A stretch of DNA of 5,289 nucleotides from an uncultured Clostridia bacterium (GCA_937897215.1 CALCBQ010000039.1:1-5289); one strand, 5' to 3'. Numbered from the stretch's first letter, positions 1-4,781 are shown. The notes: a model not told the origin generated them from the sequence alone. Translations and numbers: made by a program.

Positions 1-751
1 CATCTTCACAAACTTCTAAAACTTCGTCCTGTGTAGCAAACGCCATTTCAAAGTCAAGCTGATAGAATTCACCAGGTGAACGGTCTGCACGAGCATCTTC
101 ATCACGGAAACAAGGTGCAACTTGGAAGTAACGGTCAAATCCTGACACCATCAAGAGCTGTTTGAACTGCTGTGGAGCTTGTGGAAGAGCATAGAATTTG
201 CCCGGATGCTTTCTTGAAGGAACTAAGAAGTCGCGAGCACCTTCAGGAGAAGATGCAGTAAGAATCGGGGTTTGCATATCAAGGAAATTCTTTTCTTCCA
301 TCTTATTACGAAGATGACGAATAATCTTTGAACGAATTACAAGATTTTCGTGGTTTTTAGGATTACGAAGGTCAAGGTAACGATATTTAAGACGAACTTC
401 GTCCTTGCTCTGTCTTGATGCTCTTACATCAAATGGGAGCATATTACGACTCTTACCTAAAATCTGTAAACTGTCAGCCACAAGTTCAACGTAACCTGTT
501 GCGATTTTTTCATTTACTGTGTCAGGGTCGCGTTTTTCAACAATACCACTAACTGAAATTACAGTTTCACGGTTTACATTTTTAACTAAATTTTCATCGT
601 GAATAACAACCTGTGTAACACCCGTATAATCGCGAATGTCAACGAAGATAACGCCACCGTGGTCGCGGACAACATCAACCCAACCTGCAAGTTCTACAGT
701 TTGACCAATGTGCTTATCACAGATGTCGTTACAAAATAGAGTTCTGTACAT
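1..751 (-). CDS. aspS: Aspartyl-tRNA synthetase, N-terminal 250 residues (3' end outside window)
   Basis: This class II aminoacyl-tRNA synthetase attaches aspartate to tRNA in the cytoplasm. Residues about 18-100 form the OB-fold anticodon-binding domain (GWVDVVRDHGGVIF, then IATGYVEL). The catalytic domain begins near residue 125 with LKYRYLDLR (class II motif 1 region). It continues with SPEGARDFLVPSR, ALPQAPQQFKQLLM and motif 2 FRDEDARADR. Translation starts at the ATG at 751, preceded by AAGGAGG at 760-766. The reading frame stays open to the window edge, so motif 3 and the rest of the catalytic domain are not seen. His31, in RDHGG, is the residue found in non-discriminating bacterial AspRS, whereas discriminating enzymes tend to have Leu there. 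The segment after motif 2 reads RADRSPGEFYQLDFEM, a form I associate with alphaproteobacterial AspRS rather than the common RADRQPEFTQID. The gene lies behind a T-box leader and its own promoter. Identification is secure; tRNA specificity is inference. Confidence 0.97.
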   Translation of the reverse strand, partial: MYRTLFCNDICDKHIGQTVELAGWVDVVRDHGGVIFVDIRDYTGVTQVVIHDENLVKNVNRETVISVSGIVEKRDPDTVNEKIATGYVELVADSLQILGKSRNMLPFDVRASRQSKDEVRLKYRYLDLRNPKNHENLVIRSKIIRHLRNKMEEKNFLDMQTPILTASSPEGARDFLVPSRKHPGKFYALPQAPQQFKQLLMVSGFDRYFQVAPCFRDEDARADRSPGEFYQLDFEMAFATQDEVLEVCED

Positions 752-759
752 AATGTCTG

Positions 760-766
760 CCTCCTT
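760..766 (-). promoter_or_regulatory. Ribosome binding site of aspS
   Basis: Perfect AAGGAGG on the minus strand, 8 nt before the ATG at 751. It lies downstream of the T-box terminator, so it is transcribed only when the terminator is bypassed. It fixes the aspS start. Confidence 0.9.
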
Positions 767-781
767 GTTTTAATCCCGAGT

Positions 782-820
782 AAAAAAATACGCCCCGGGA
801 ATACGTAAAATATTCCCGGG
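782..820 (-). terminator. Regulated intrinsic terminator of the aspS T-box leader
   Basis: On the minus strand CCCGGGAATA (811-820) pairs perfectly with TATTCCCGGG (794-803) around a 7-nt loop. After GCGTA comes a run of seven T (782-788). The 5' arm overlaps the alternative antiterminator pairing with the T-box sequence, so this is the off-state structure of the riboswitch. Confidence 0.9.
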
Positions 821-999
821 ACGAGTAATTCATAAAAATACCCGCGGTGCCACCCGCATTGATTTGCATAGCAAATCCTCTTTTATTATTTAATTAGTAT
901 TGCCTTCGAAGTGTTCCCAAGCTTACTACTCATCTCAAACGCGCTTTCAGTCGGTGACGCGTTCTCCCTGTCAGACTTTCCACAAAAGCCGAGTCTTCG
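782..999 (-). promoter_or_regulatory. T-box riboswitch leader controlling aspS
   Basis: T-box leaders sense uncharged tRNA: specifier-anticodon pairing plus tRNA 3' end binding stabilises an antiterminator. The T-box core GGGTGGCACCGCGG is at 842-855. Antiterminator: GCGGGTA after the core pairs with TACTCGT before the terminator, GGG pairs with CCC, and TGGCACC forms the 7-nt bulge that binds the tRNA end. Stem III is GATTTGC-TAT-GCAAATC (861-877). Stem I spans 907-999: the base is CGAAG (995-999) with CTTCG (907-911), then GGCTT (986-990) with AAGCT (920-924). An AG-bulge-like AGGGAG follows (964-969), then apical stem AACGCG/CGCGTT (958-963 with 938-943) with a loop ending in CTGAAAG. Only an unpaired-looking AT-rich linker separates stems I and III, so stem II appears absent. 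The expected specifier loop reads UGGGAACA (912-919) and contains AAC but no GAC. The T-box identity is firm; the stem I fold and specifier are my manual reading. Confidence 0.93.
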
Positions 1000-1005
1000 A
1001 TAGAT

Positions 1006-1033
1006 ATTATAGCAAAAAATCCGTTTTTGTCAA
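1006..1033 (-). promoter_or_regulatory. SigA-type promoter of the aspS T-box leader
   Basis: Minus strand TTGACA (1028-1033), 16-bp spacer, TATAAT (1006-1011): both hexamers match consensus. Transcription is predicted to start near 1000, exactly where T-box stem I begins. The promoter lies only 35 bp past the asparaginase stop codon. Confidence 0.9.
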
Positions 1034-1068
1034 CACAATTTTACTATTTCATTGTATGCAAAATTATA

Positions 1069-2139
1069 TTAATTATTCAGTAATTGGCAGATTTCTTCTT
1101 GTGAAAAACCCAAAGAATAGGCATAAAGCAGTTTGCAATAAATTAATTCTTCAGTGTCGCCATAGCAAAAATGCGGTTTTTGACCGTTAACAATATGATT
1201 TTCAATAAACGGCACACTTGCATACACATTACTTTCTTCGCCCGTTTTTGACGGAGAATAATAAAACGGAATGTTCTTTTCTGCACACTTATCAATAAAA
1301 TACAAAACAGAATTTTCACTGTAGTCATTCTGCTTTTCAGTTTTCTCAACACAAGAGGTACCTGAATGATAAGTGCTGTGCAAAACCGCTTTTACACGCT
1401 CAAGATTATACATATTATAATTAAGCCCTACATACGGATTGACTTTCAAAACACAATCTGTCAATCTTTTTTCGCCTATATTTATAATAGGTATATTACT
1501 GTTGATTGTTTTTTCCGCTTCAAACTGCACTTTTTCAAGGTCAGTTATGTCGATTGCATCTTTGCTATAAAAGTTATCATCATAAATTGCGCATTGAATT
1601 AAATTCTCGCCCTTATGAAGATACATTTTGTTGTCTTCTGTATTTTTATAGGTAGCATACACTCCTGCGGGGAGTCCTTTATAAATACATTCAACTGCAC
1701 TTGTGAAGTTCTCAACACCGTTTGCCAAAGGGTTTTTCTTATTATCTTCAGTCATAATCGGATTATTGCTCGAAACGAAAACCACAGGGATTTTAACGCC
1801 TTTTAACAAAAGTGAAAACATAGAAGTTGAAAAAGCCAAAGTATCTGTACCGTGGGCTACGATTATACCTATATAATTTTCATCGTTTTTTAAGATACGC
1901 TGAAAATAGTCAATCAGCATATTCCACTTGTTGACGGTCATATTCTCACTTAAAATGTTGAATTCGTCGCCTTTTTTAAGATGAACTTCGTCTTTGCAGA
2001 ATGAGTCTGACTTTTTATAAAAATCAATTAAAGCCATTGGCGCTTCTGAATCTGTATTCATTTCGCCGTTTTTAATTGTAGTGCAGATTGTACCGCCCGT
2101 AAAAACAACTAAAATCTGGTCTTTGTTCTCGTTTTCCAT
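1069..2139 (-). CDS. Asparaginase-family amidohydrolase (type I-like), 356 aa
   Basis: L-asparaginases hydrolyse asparagine to aspartate and ammonia. No signal peptide is visible, so this is probably the cytoplasmic type. The first catalytic Thr lies in TGGTI (Thr17). The substrate-binding strand is represented by LSENMT (63-68, matching the DSSNMT-like motif). The second catalytic motif HGTDT (96-100) gives Thr98 and Asp99. VSSNNPI (122-128) and NPLANGVENFTSAVE (136-150) match the segment after it. The length is slightly above the usual 330-340 residues. Two things are unusual. The Lys completing the Thr-Asp-Lys set is expected around 177-183, but that stretch reads GENLIQC with no Lys. The flexible loop after TGGTI also lacks an evident Tyr. 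It may therefore be a divergent asparaginase or hydrolyse a related amide. It starts 2 nt after the YhcH-family stop with only a weak AAGG site, suggesting translational coupling. No clear terminator separates it from the aspS promoter. Confidence 0.85.
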   Translation of the reverse strand: MENENKDQILVVFTGGTICTTIKNGEMNTDSEAPMALIDFYKKSDSFCKDEVHLKKGDEFNILSENMTVNKWNMLIDYFQRILKNDENYIGIIVAHGTDTLAFSTSMFSLLLKGVKIPVVFVSSNNPIMTEDNKKNPLANGVENFTSAVECIYKGLPAGVYATYKNTEDNKMYLHKGENLIQCAIYDDNFYSKDAIDITDLEKVQFEAEKTINSNIPIINIGEKRLTDCVLKVNPYVGLNYNMYNLERVKAVLHSTYHSGTSCVEKTEKQNDYSENSVLYFIDKCAEKNIPFYYSPSKTGEESNVYASVPFIENHIVNGQKPHFCYGDTEELIYCKLLYAYSLGFSQEEICQLLNN

Positions 2140-2141
2140 TT

Positions 2142-2588
2142 CTATACCTTAACCTTTACTACAACTTTTCTGCAAGTAAGTGGTTGACCATTTGTAGCAA
2201 CTCCCGGACAATGCAAATCGTTAGGATAAAGCACCATAAAACTATTTTCTATAAGAGTAATCGGCTCTGTTTTGCATTCATAAAACCAAACATCATTTTC
2301 CGGGATGACTTCAGTTTCACGTTTTTCACATTCAATTGGTGCAACACCGATTAATTCTTCGCCTTTAACCATAAACTGAATGTCGATATACTTTTTATGT
2401 GCTTCTGCTATTGTTTTGTCAGGGTCAGTGTCGTAACTTTGCACCATATAATATATGTTGTCGCCATCAAGTTCATATCTGCCTAACTCCATTTGATTGA
2501 AATCCGTATCAGCAAGGAATTTAAGTGCAGTATAAACTCTGCCAAGCCCTTCATAGTTTTTTATGTTGTTTAATGTATCAAAAATCAT
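2142..2588 (-). CDS. YhcH/YjgK/YiaL family protein (cupin-fold, DUF386), 148 aa
   Basis: Members of this family are small beta-sandwich proteins with a metal-binding pocket. Some act on sugars, for example as sialic-acid anomerases, or occur in pentose and beta-galactoside operons. The hallmark EAHKKYIDIQ is at residues 62-71 (Glu62, His64, Asp69). The second motif YPNDLHCPG is at 121-129 (His126), and the C-terminus has RKVVVKVKV. The frame is open 32 codons further upstream, to 2684, but the family's usual N-terminus MIFDTL begins at the ATG at 2588. A GGGTGAT ribosome site (2592-2598) precedes it, and the promoter hexamers (2605-2633) lie inside the would-be extension, so the short form is chosen. 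Its length fits the usual 145-155 residues. It is co-transcribed with the asparaginase-family gene 2 nt downstream. No sugar kinase, lyase or transporter is nearby, so the substrate cannot be inferred. Confidence 0.88.
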   Translation of the reverse strand: MIFDTLNNIKNYEGLGRVYTALKFLADTDFNQMELGRYELDGDNIYYMVQSYDTDPDKTIAEAHKKYIDIQFMVKGEELIGVAPIECEKRETEVIPENDVWFYECKTEPITLIENSFMVLYPNDLHCPGVATNGQPLTCRKVVVKVKV

Positions 2589-2604
2589 AATATCACCCGA
2601 AATC

Positions 2605-2633
2605 AATATACCAAATTCACAAGGAAAAGTCAA
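2605..2633 (-). promoter_or_regulatory. SigA-type promoter of the YhcH-asparaginase operon
   Basis: Minus strand TTGACT (2628-2633), 17-bp spacer, TATATT (2605-2610). The predicted start is near 2598, leaving a leader of only about 10 nt that begins at the ribosome site. An A/T-only palindrome at 2649-2666 (seven T then seven A, flanked by AATT) lies just upstream and could act as an UP element or a bend. Confidence 0.8.
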
Positions 2634-2865
2634 TTTTAAGTTTTTTATAATTTTTTTAAAAAAATTGCACAAACTTTTCGCCATTTAGACAGATTTTAAC
2701 TCTTTTCGATTTCAACAAGCTAGAATATTTCTTTTCTTATTTGTATATATTACACAAAATCTCACACAATCATTAGTGAATTTTGCCACCTATGTCAACA
2801 TATTGTCTTTTTAATTATTTGTGCATATTTCACAATCGTACAGTGTTTTTATTGTGCAAAAATAC
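2634..2865. other. AT-rich region between divergent promoters, with repeated TTGTGCA words
   Basis: No credible ORF with a ribosome site is seen here on either strand. TTGTGCA occurs at 2819-2825 and 2852-2858 on the plus strand (33 nt apart) and at 2666-2672 on the minus strand. An inverted CACAA lies at 2831-2835, between the two plus-strand copies. They sit upstream of the two divergent promoters and could be binding sites for a shared regulator. The words are short and the DNA AT-rich, so this is tentative. Confidence 0.35.
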
Positions 2866-2894
2866 TTGACTTTTTGAAATAATGGTGTTATTAT
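2866..2894 (+). promoter_or_regulatory. SigA-type promoter of the 36-codon gene
   Basis: TTGACT (2866-2871), 17-bp spacer, TATTAT (2889-2894). The predicted start near 2901 gives a leader of about 28 nt that carries a full ribosome site at 2911-2918. Confidence 0.8.
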
Positions 2895-2928
2895 ATAGCC
2901 ACAACAGAATAAAGGAGGCGGATCGGTA

Positions 2929-3039
2929 ATGTTTAATGCCAGCCAAGAGCAGATGGAACTTGCTCGTGAGGTAGTTGAAGAACACATCTCATTCAAGTCA
3001 TTGCTCAAGATTGTTCAGCTAATGAGCTTTTCAGCATAA
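2929..3039 (+). CDS. Small protein of unknown function, 36 aa
   Basis: I do not recognise this protein. It has a complete gene architecture: promoter at 2866-2894, ribosome site AAAGGAGG at 2911-2918 (10 nt before the ATG), 36 sense codons and a TAA stop. Residues about 5-20 (SQEQMELAREVVEEHI) look like an acidic amphipathic helix. Residues 22-34 (FKSLLKIVQLMSF) form a shorter, more hydrophobic and basic segment. There is no signal peptide, no clear membrane span and no Cys. Codon choice (CGT, CTT, GCT, AAG, TTC, ATC) resembles the well-expressed flanking genes. The last codons lie inside a 9-bp hairpin (3011-3049). It could be a genuine small protein, a leader peptide coupled to the downstream hairpins, or a degraded N-terminus of a larger gene. 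No open frame continues past the stop. I am fairly confident it is expressed, but its function is unknown. Confidence 0.62.
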   Translation: MFNASQEQMELAREVVEEHISFKSLLKIVQLMSFSA

Positions 3040-3049
3040 CGCTGAACAA
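3011..3049 (+). other. 9-bp hairpin overlapping the end of the small ORF
   Basis: TTGTTCAGC (3011-3019) and GCTGAACAA (3041-3049) are perfect inverted repeats around a 21-nt loop containing the TAA stop. The T content downstream (AGTTTTCCTTT) is too interrupted for a classic terminator. Ribosomes reaching the stop codon would occlude this hairpin, so a translation-linked or mRNA-stabilising role is possible. Confidence 0.5.
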
Positions 3050-3069
3050 AGTTTTCCTTTAGTTTGTTT

Positions 3070-3170
3070 AAAATTTCTGTGTAGTGGGTTTTCAATCCCC
3101 AACAAATTTTCCCTTTCCTTTTTCATAAAGTATAACACCAATCCCTATTTTCCCATTACACAGAAATTTT
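3070..3170. repeat. 101-bp unit with 19-bp terminal inverted repeats (MITE-like)
   Basis: The left arm AAAATTTCTGTGTAGTGGG (3070-3088) matches the reverse complement of 3152-3170 at 18 of 19 positions; the exception would be a G-U pair in RNA. The 63-nt interior is pyrimidine-rich on the plus strand and has no ORF of note. Insertion-sequence ends and MITEs have this form, and CTGTGTAA-type ends occur in some IS families, but I see no convincing target-site duplication. Alternatively it is a long-loop terminator, since T3167-T3172 follows the right arm. Confidence 0.6.
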
Positions 3171-3178
3171 TTATATAT

Positions 3179-3197
3179 TGACTTGAACATCAAGTCA
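3179..3197. promoter_or_regulatory. Palindrome TGACTTGA-ACA-TCAAGTCA
   Basis: Perfect 8-bp arms lie around a 3-nt centre. The form is that of an operator for a dimeric regulator, or of a small RNA hairpin. No promoter with good spacing overlaps it, so its role is unclear. Confidence 0.4.
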
Positions 3198-3230
3198 CAA
3201 CATTGTTCATAATAATTTTTCTCATATAGT

Positions 3231-3270
3231 AAAAAACGACTACCGATGATACTAAGTAGTCGTTTTTTAT
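3231..3270 (+). terminator. Intrinsic terminator ending the small-gene transcript
   Basis: AAAAAACGACTAC (3231-3243) pairs perfectly with GTAGTCGTTTTTT (3256-3268) around a 12-nt loop, and more T follows. The A tract on the other side means it could also work on the minus strand. It separates the small gene from the alcohol dehydrogenase gene. Confidence 0.88.
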
Positions 3271-3294
3271 TTTACCCAAAAATGATAGGTTATC

Positions 3295-3323
3295 TTGCAA
3301 TATTCATATTCTGATGCTAAAAT
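3295..3323 (+). promoter_or_regulatory. Probable promoter of the alcohol dehydrogenase gene
   Basis: TTGCAA (3295-3300), 17-bp spacer, TAAAAT (3318-3323). The -35 is weak and the -10 good. The predicted start near 3330 leaves a leader of about 15 nt containing the AGGTGA ribosome site (3334-3339). Confidence 0.6.
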
Positions 3324-3344
3324 ATTTATAACGAGGTGAATATT

Positions 3345-4466
3345 ATGGATTATAATTTCAGTTTTTATATGCCCGTAAACATTTTGGGTGGCAACTCCCC
3401 TTTACAAAATAATAAAAATGTGTTTTCTGAACTGGGTAAAAAATGCTTAATCGTTACAGGTGCTACATCTGCTAAAAAATCCGGCGCAGTTGATGATTTG
3501 CTTGAAGTTTTCAAGGAATTAAATATTGAGTATGAAATCTTTGACGAGATTACTGAAAATCCGCTTACATCAACCTGTTATGAGGGTGGTGTAATGGCTC
3601 GAGAAATAAATGCAGATTTTGTTGTTGGAATTGGTGGTGGCTCACCACTTGATGCATCAAAGGCAGTTTGCGTTTATGCAACAAATCCACATATCGTAAA
3701 TGATGATATTTACACCGCAGAAGTTAAAAATCCGCCTCTCCCCCTTGCCCTAATCGGCACAACTGCCGGCACGGGCAGTGAGGTTTCAGGTGTTTCTGTG
3801 CTTACTCGTCAGAATGGCAGAAAGCAAAGTGTAAGCGGTAAAAATTATTATGCTAAATATGTTTTTGCAGATGCAAAATACACATATTCTATGCCATACA
3901 CAACAACTGTTTCAACTGCTCTTGATGCACTCGCCCACGCCATTGAGTCAATGTTTTCTCCTCGTTCAGATTTCCTTACACAGAAATTCGCGTTGATTTC
4001 AACTGAAATGATTTACCCCATATTAGAAAAGTTAAGTCAAAGTAACGATTTACCAACAGAAGTAGACCGCAACGCACTGTATTTCGCTTCACTTTATGCG
4101 GGCTTTGCCCTTAATAAAGGCGGAACAGGATTCCCACACGGTATGGGCTATGCACTTACAGAAGATTACAATCTGCCACACGGCCTTGCTTGTGCAGTTT
4201 TTCTTCCCGCATATCTTAAAGAGGCAGAAAAGAAAAATTACACTCTTTATAACGAACTTCTTAAATCAATGAACACAACAAGTGAAAAACTTGAAAATTT
4301 AATTAAGGATTTCTGTGATTTTAATTTCACAATACCGCAAGAAAAAATCAATGAATATGAAATCCGTTGGGAAAATCTTAAGAATTTCAAAAACTCCCCT
4401 ACCGATTTCAACAATAAAGACGCAGCTCGTTTAATGACAAATTTATTTGCAAAACAGCATAAATAG
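3345..4466 (+). CDS. Iron-containing (group III) alcohol dehydrogenase, 373 aa
   Basis: This enzyme family interconverts alcohols and aldehydes with NAD(P) and an active-site metal, in the cytoplasm. The N-terminal nucleotide domain carries GIGGGSPLDASKA (residues 95-107) and TTAGTGSEVSG (139-149). The C-terminal helical domain carries the metal ligands Asp194 and His198 (ALDALAHAIES), His265 (GFPHGMGY) and His279 (LPHG). Where many members have a further His four residues after the third ligand (His267 in FucO), this one has Tyr269; the FPHGMGY form recurs in clostridial relatives. The length is normal (about 370-390). A GTG nine bases upstream is in frame, but it belongs to the ribosome site AGGTGA, so the ATG at 3345 is taken. 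Substrate specificity cannot be read from the sequence; butanol, propanediol or short aldehyde reduction are all possible. It has its own promoter and terminator, so it is monocistronic. Confidence 0.93.
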   Translation: MDYNFSFYMPVNILGGNSPLQNNKNVFSELGKKCLIVTGATSAKKSGAVDDLLEVFKELNIEYEIFDEITENPLTSTCYEGGVMAREINADFVVGIGGGSPLDASKAVCVYATNPHIVNDDIYTAEVKNPPLPLALIGTTAGTGSEVSGVSVLTRQNGRKQSVSGKNYYAKYVFADAKYTYSMPYTTTVSTALDALAHAIESMFSPRSDFLTQKFALISTEMIYPILEKLSQSNDLPTEVDRNALYFASLYAGFALNKGGTGFPHGMGYALTEDYNLPHGLACAVFLPAYLKEAEKKNYTLYNELLKSMNTTSEKLENLIKDFCDFNFTIPQEKINEYEIRWENLKNFKNSPTDFNNKDAARLMTNLFAKQHK

Positions 4467-4658
4467 ATGGTTTTTAACTATAAGTCTTAATTTTCTATGT
4501 TTTAGATACAATACCACCCTTTATGTTGTTCAACTGTTACAAAAAGGGTGGTTATTTTTCGCTCTTAAAATCATATCAATTTGATTGAATAGACAATTTT
4601 TAACTAAATCAGCCTTGATTTTAAGCCAATTCATATGTTGTAGATGATTTTTAACTAT
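4464..4658 (+). repeat. Three dispersed copies of an 18-bp direct repeat (TAGAYRRTTTTTAACTAW)
   Basis: Copies lie at 4464-4481 (TAGATGGTTTTTAACTAT, starting at the dehydrogenase stop codon), 4590-4607 (TAGACAATTTTTAACTAA) and 4641-4658 (TAGATGATTTTTAACTAT). The first and third differ at one base. Spacings are 126 and 51 nt. They flank the dehydrogenase terminator and precede the aminotransferase promoter. Function unknown. Confidence 0.55.
4513..4559 (+). terminator. Intrinsic terminator of the alcohol dehydrogenase gene
   Basis: ACCACCCTTT (4513-4522) pairs perfectly with AAAGGGTGGT (4543-4552), loop 20 nt, followed by TATTTTT (4553-4559). It lies about 50 nt past the stop codon. Confidence 0.88.
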
Positions 4659-4685
4659 TTGGTTGAAAGAATTTCCAAAAAATGT

Positions 4686-4713
4686 TTGACATAATTTAAA
4701 ATAGTGTTATAAT
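4686..4713 (+). promoter_or_regulatory. SigA-type promoter of the aminotransferase gene
   Basis: TTGACA (4686-4691), 16-bp spacer, TATAAT (4708-4713): both hexamers are consensus. Transcription should start near 4720. The leader of about 60 nt contains a small hairpin, TATCCGC-AATAA-GCGGGTA (4727-4745), near its 5' end, which may protect the mRNA. The rest of the gap from 4560 to 4685 shows only the direct repeats. Confidence 0.88.
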
Positions 4714-4767
4714 TAATATGAACAGTTATCCGCAATAAGCGGGTATAAATTCTATACTTTCAAAAAC

Positions 4768-4773
4768 GGAGGG
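4768..4773 (+). promoter_or_regulatory. Ribosome binding site of the aminotransferase gene
   Basis: GGAGGG lies 8 nt before the ATG at 4782. It fixes the start of the long N-terminal extension and shows that the extension is translated. Confidence 0.85.
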
Positions 4774-4781
4774 TAAAAATT

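Noticed and set aside
900..1190. 96-aa plus-strand ORF across the T-box leader and asparaginase end
   Set aside because: It is antisense to a structured RNA and a conserved gene, and has no ribosome site or family resemblance.
1143..1806. Open frames overlapping the asparaginase gene (1143-1352 minus; 1366-1602 and 1615-1806 plus)
   Set aside because: Their translations look like out-of-frame shadows of the conserved asparaginase frame.
2589..2684. 32-codon upstream extension of the YhcH-family ORF
   Set aside because: The promoter hexamers (2605-2633) lie within it, the family N-terminus starts at the ATG at 2588, and the extension is an A/T-driven Lys/Phe/Ile-rich stretch without a ribosome site.
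2769..2797. Possible minus-strand promoter TTGACA (2792-2797)
   Set aside because: The -10 at proper spacing (TAATGA) is poor, and a better promoter for the YhcH operon lies at 2605-2633.
2811..3008. 65-aa minus-strand ORF opposite the small gene
   Set aside because: It has no ribosome site or promoter and runs antisense through the small gene's promoter and Shine-Dalgarno, so it is an unconvincing shadow.
3084..3103. CRISPR-repeat-like word (minus strand GTTGGGGATTGAAAACCC)
   Set aside because: There is a single copy with no spacer array and no cas genes.
3031..3126. 31-codon minus-strand ORF (MKKERENLLGIEN...) through the inverted-repeat unit
   Set aside because: It lacks a proper ribosome site and crosses one repeat arm. 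It may be a relic of an IS leader but is not supportable as a gene.
3070..3170. 6S RNA
   Set aside because: The unit is about half the usual length, and I see no conserved central-bubble sequence.
3178..3206. Promoter starting with TTGACT at 3178
   Set aside because: The position 17 bp downstream reads CATTGT, which is not a usable -10.
3336..3344. GTG start three codons upstream of the dehydrogenase ATG
   Set aside because: The GTG is part of the ribosome site AGGTGA that serves the ATG at 3345.
4523..4588. 21-codon plus-strand ORF in the dehydrogenase terminator
   Set aside because: It starts inside the terminator loop and has no ribosome site.
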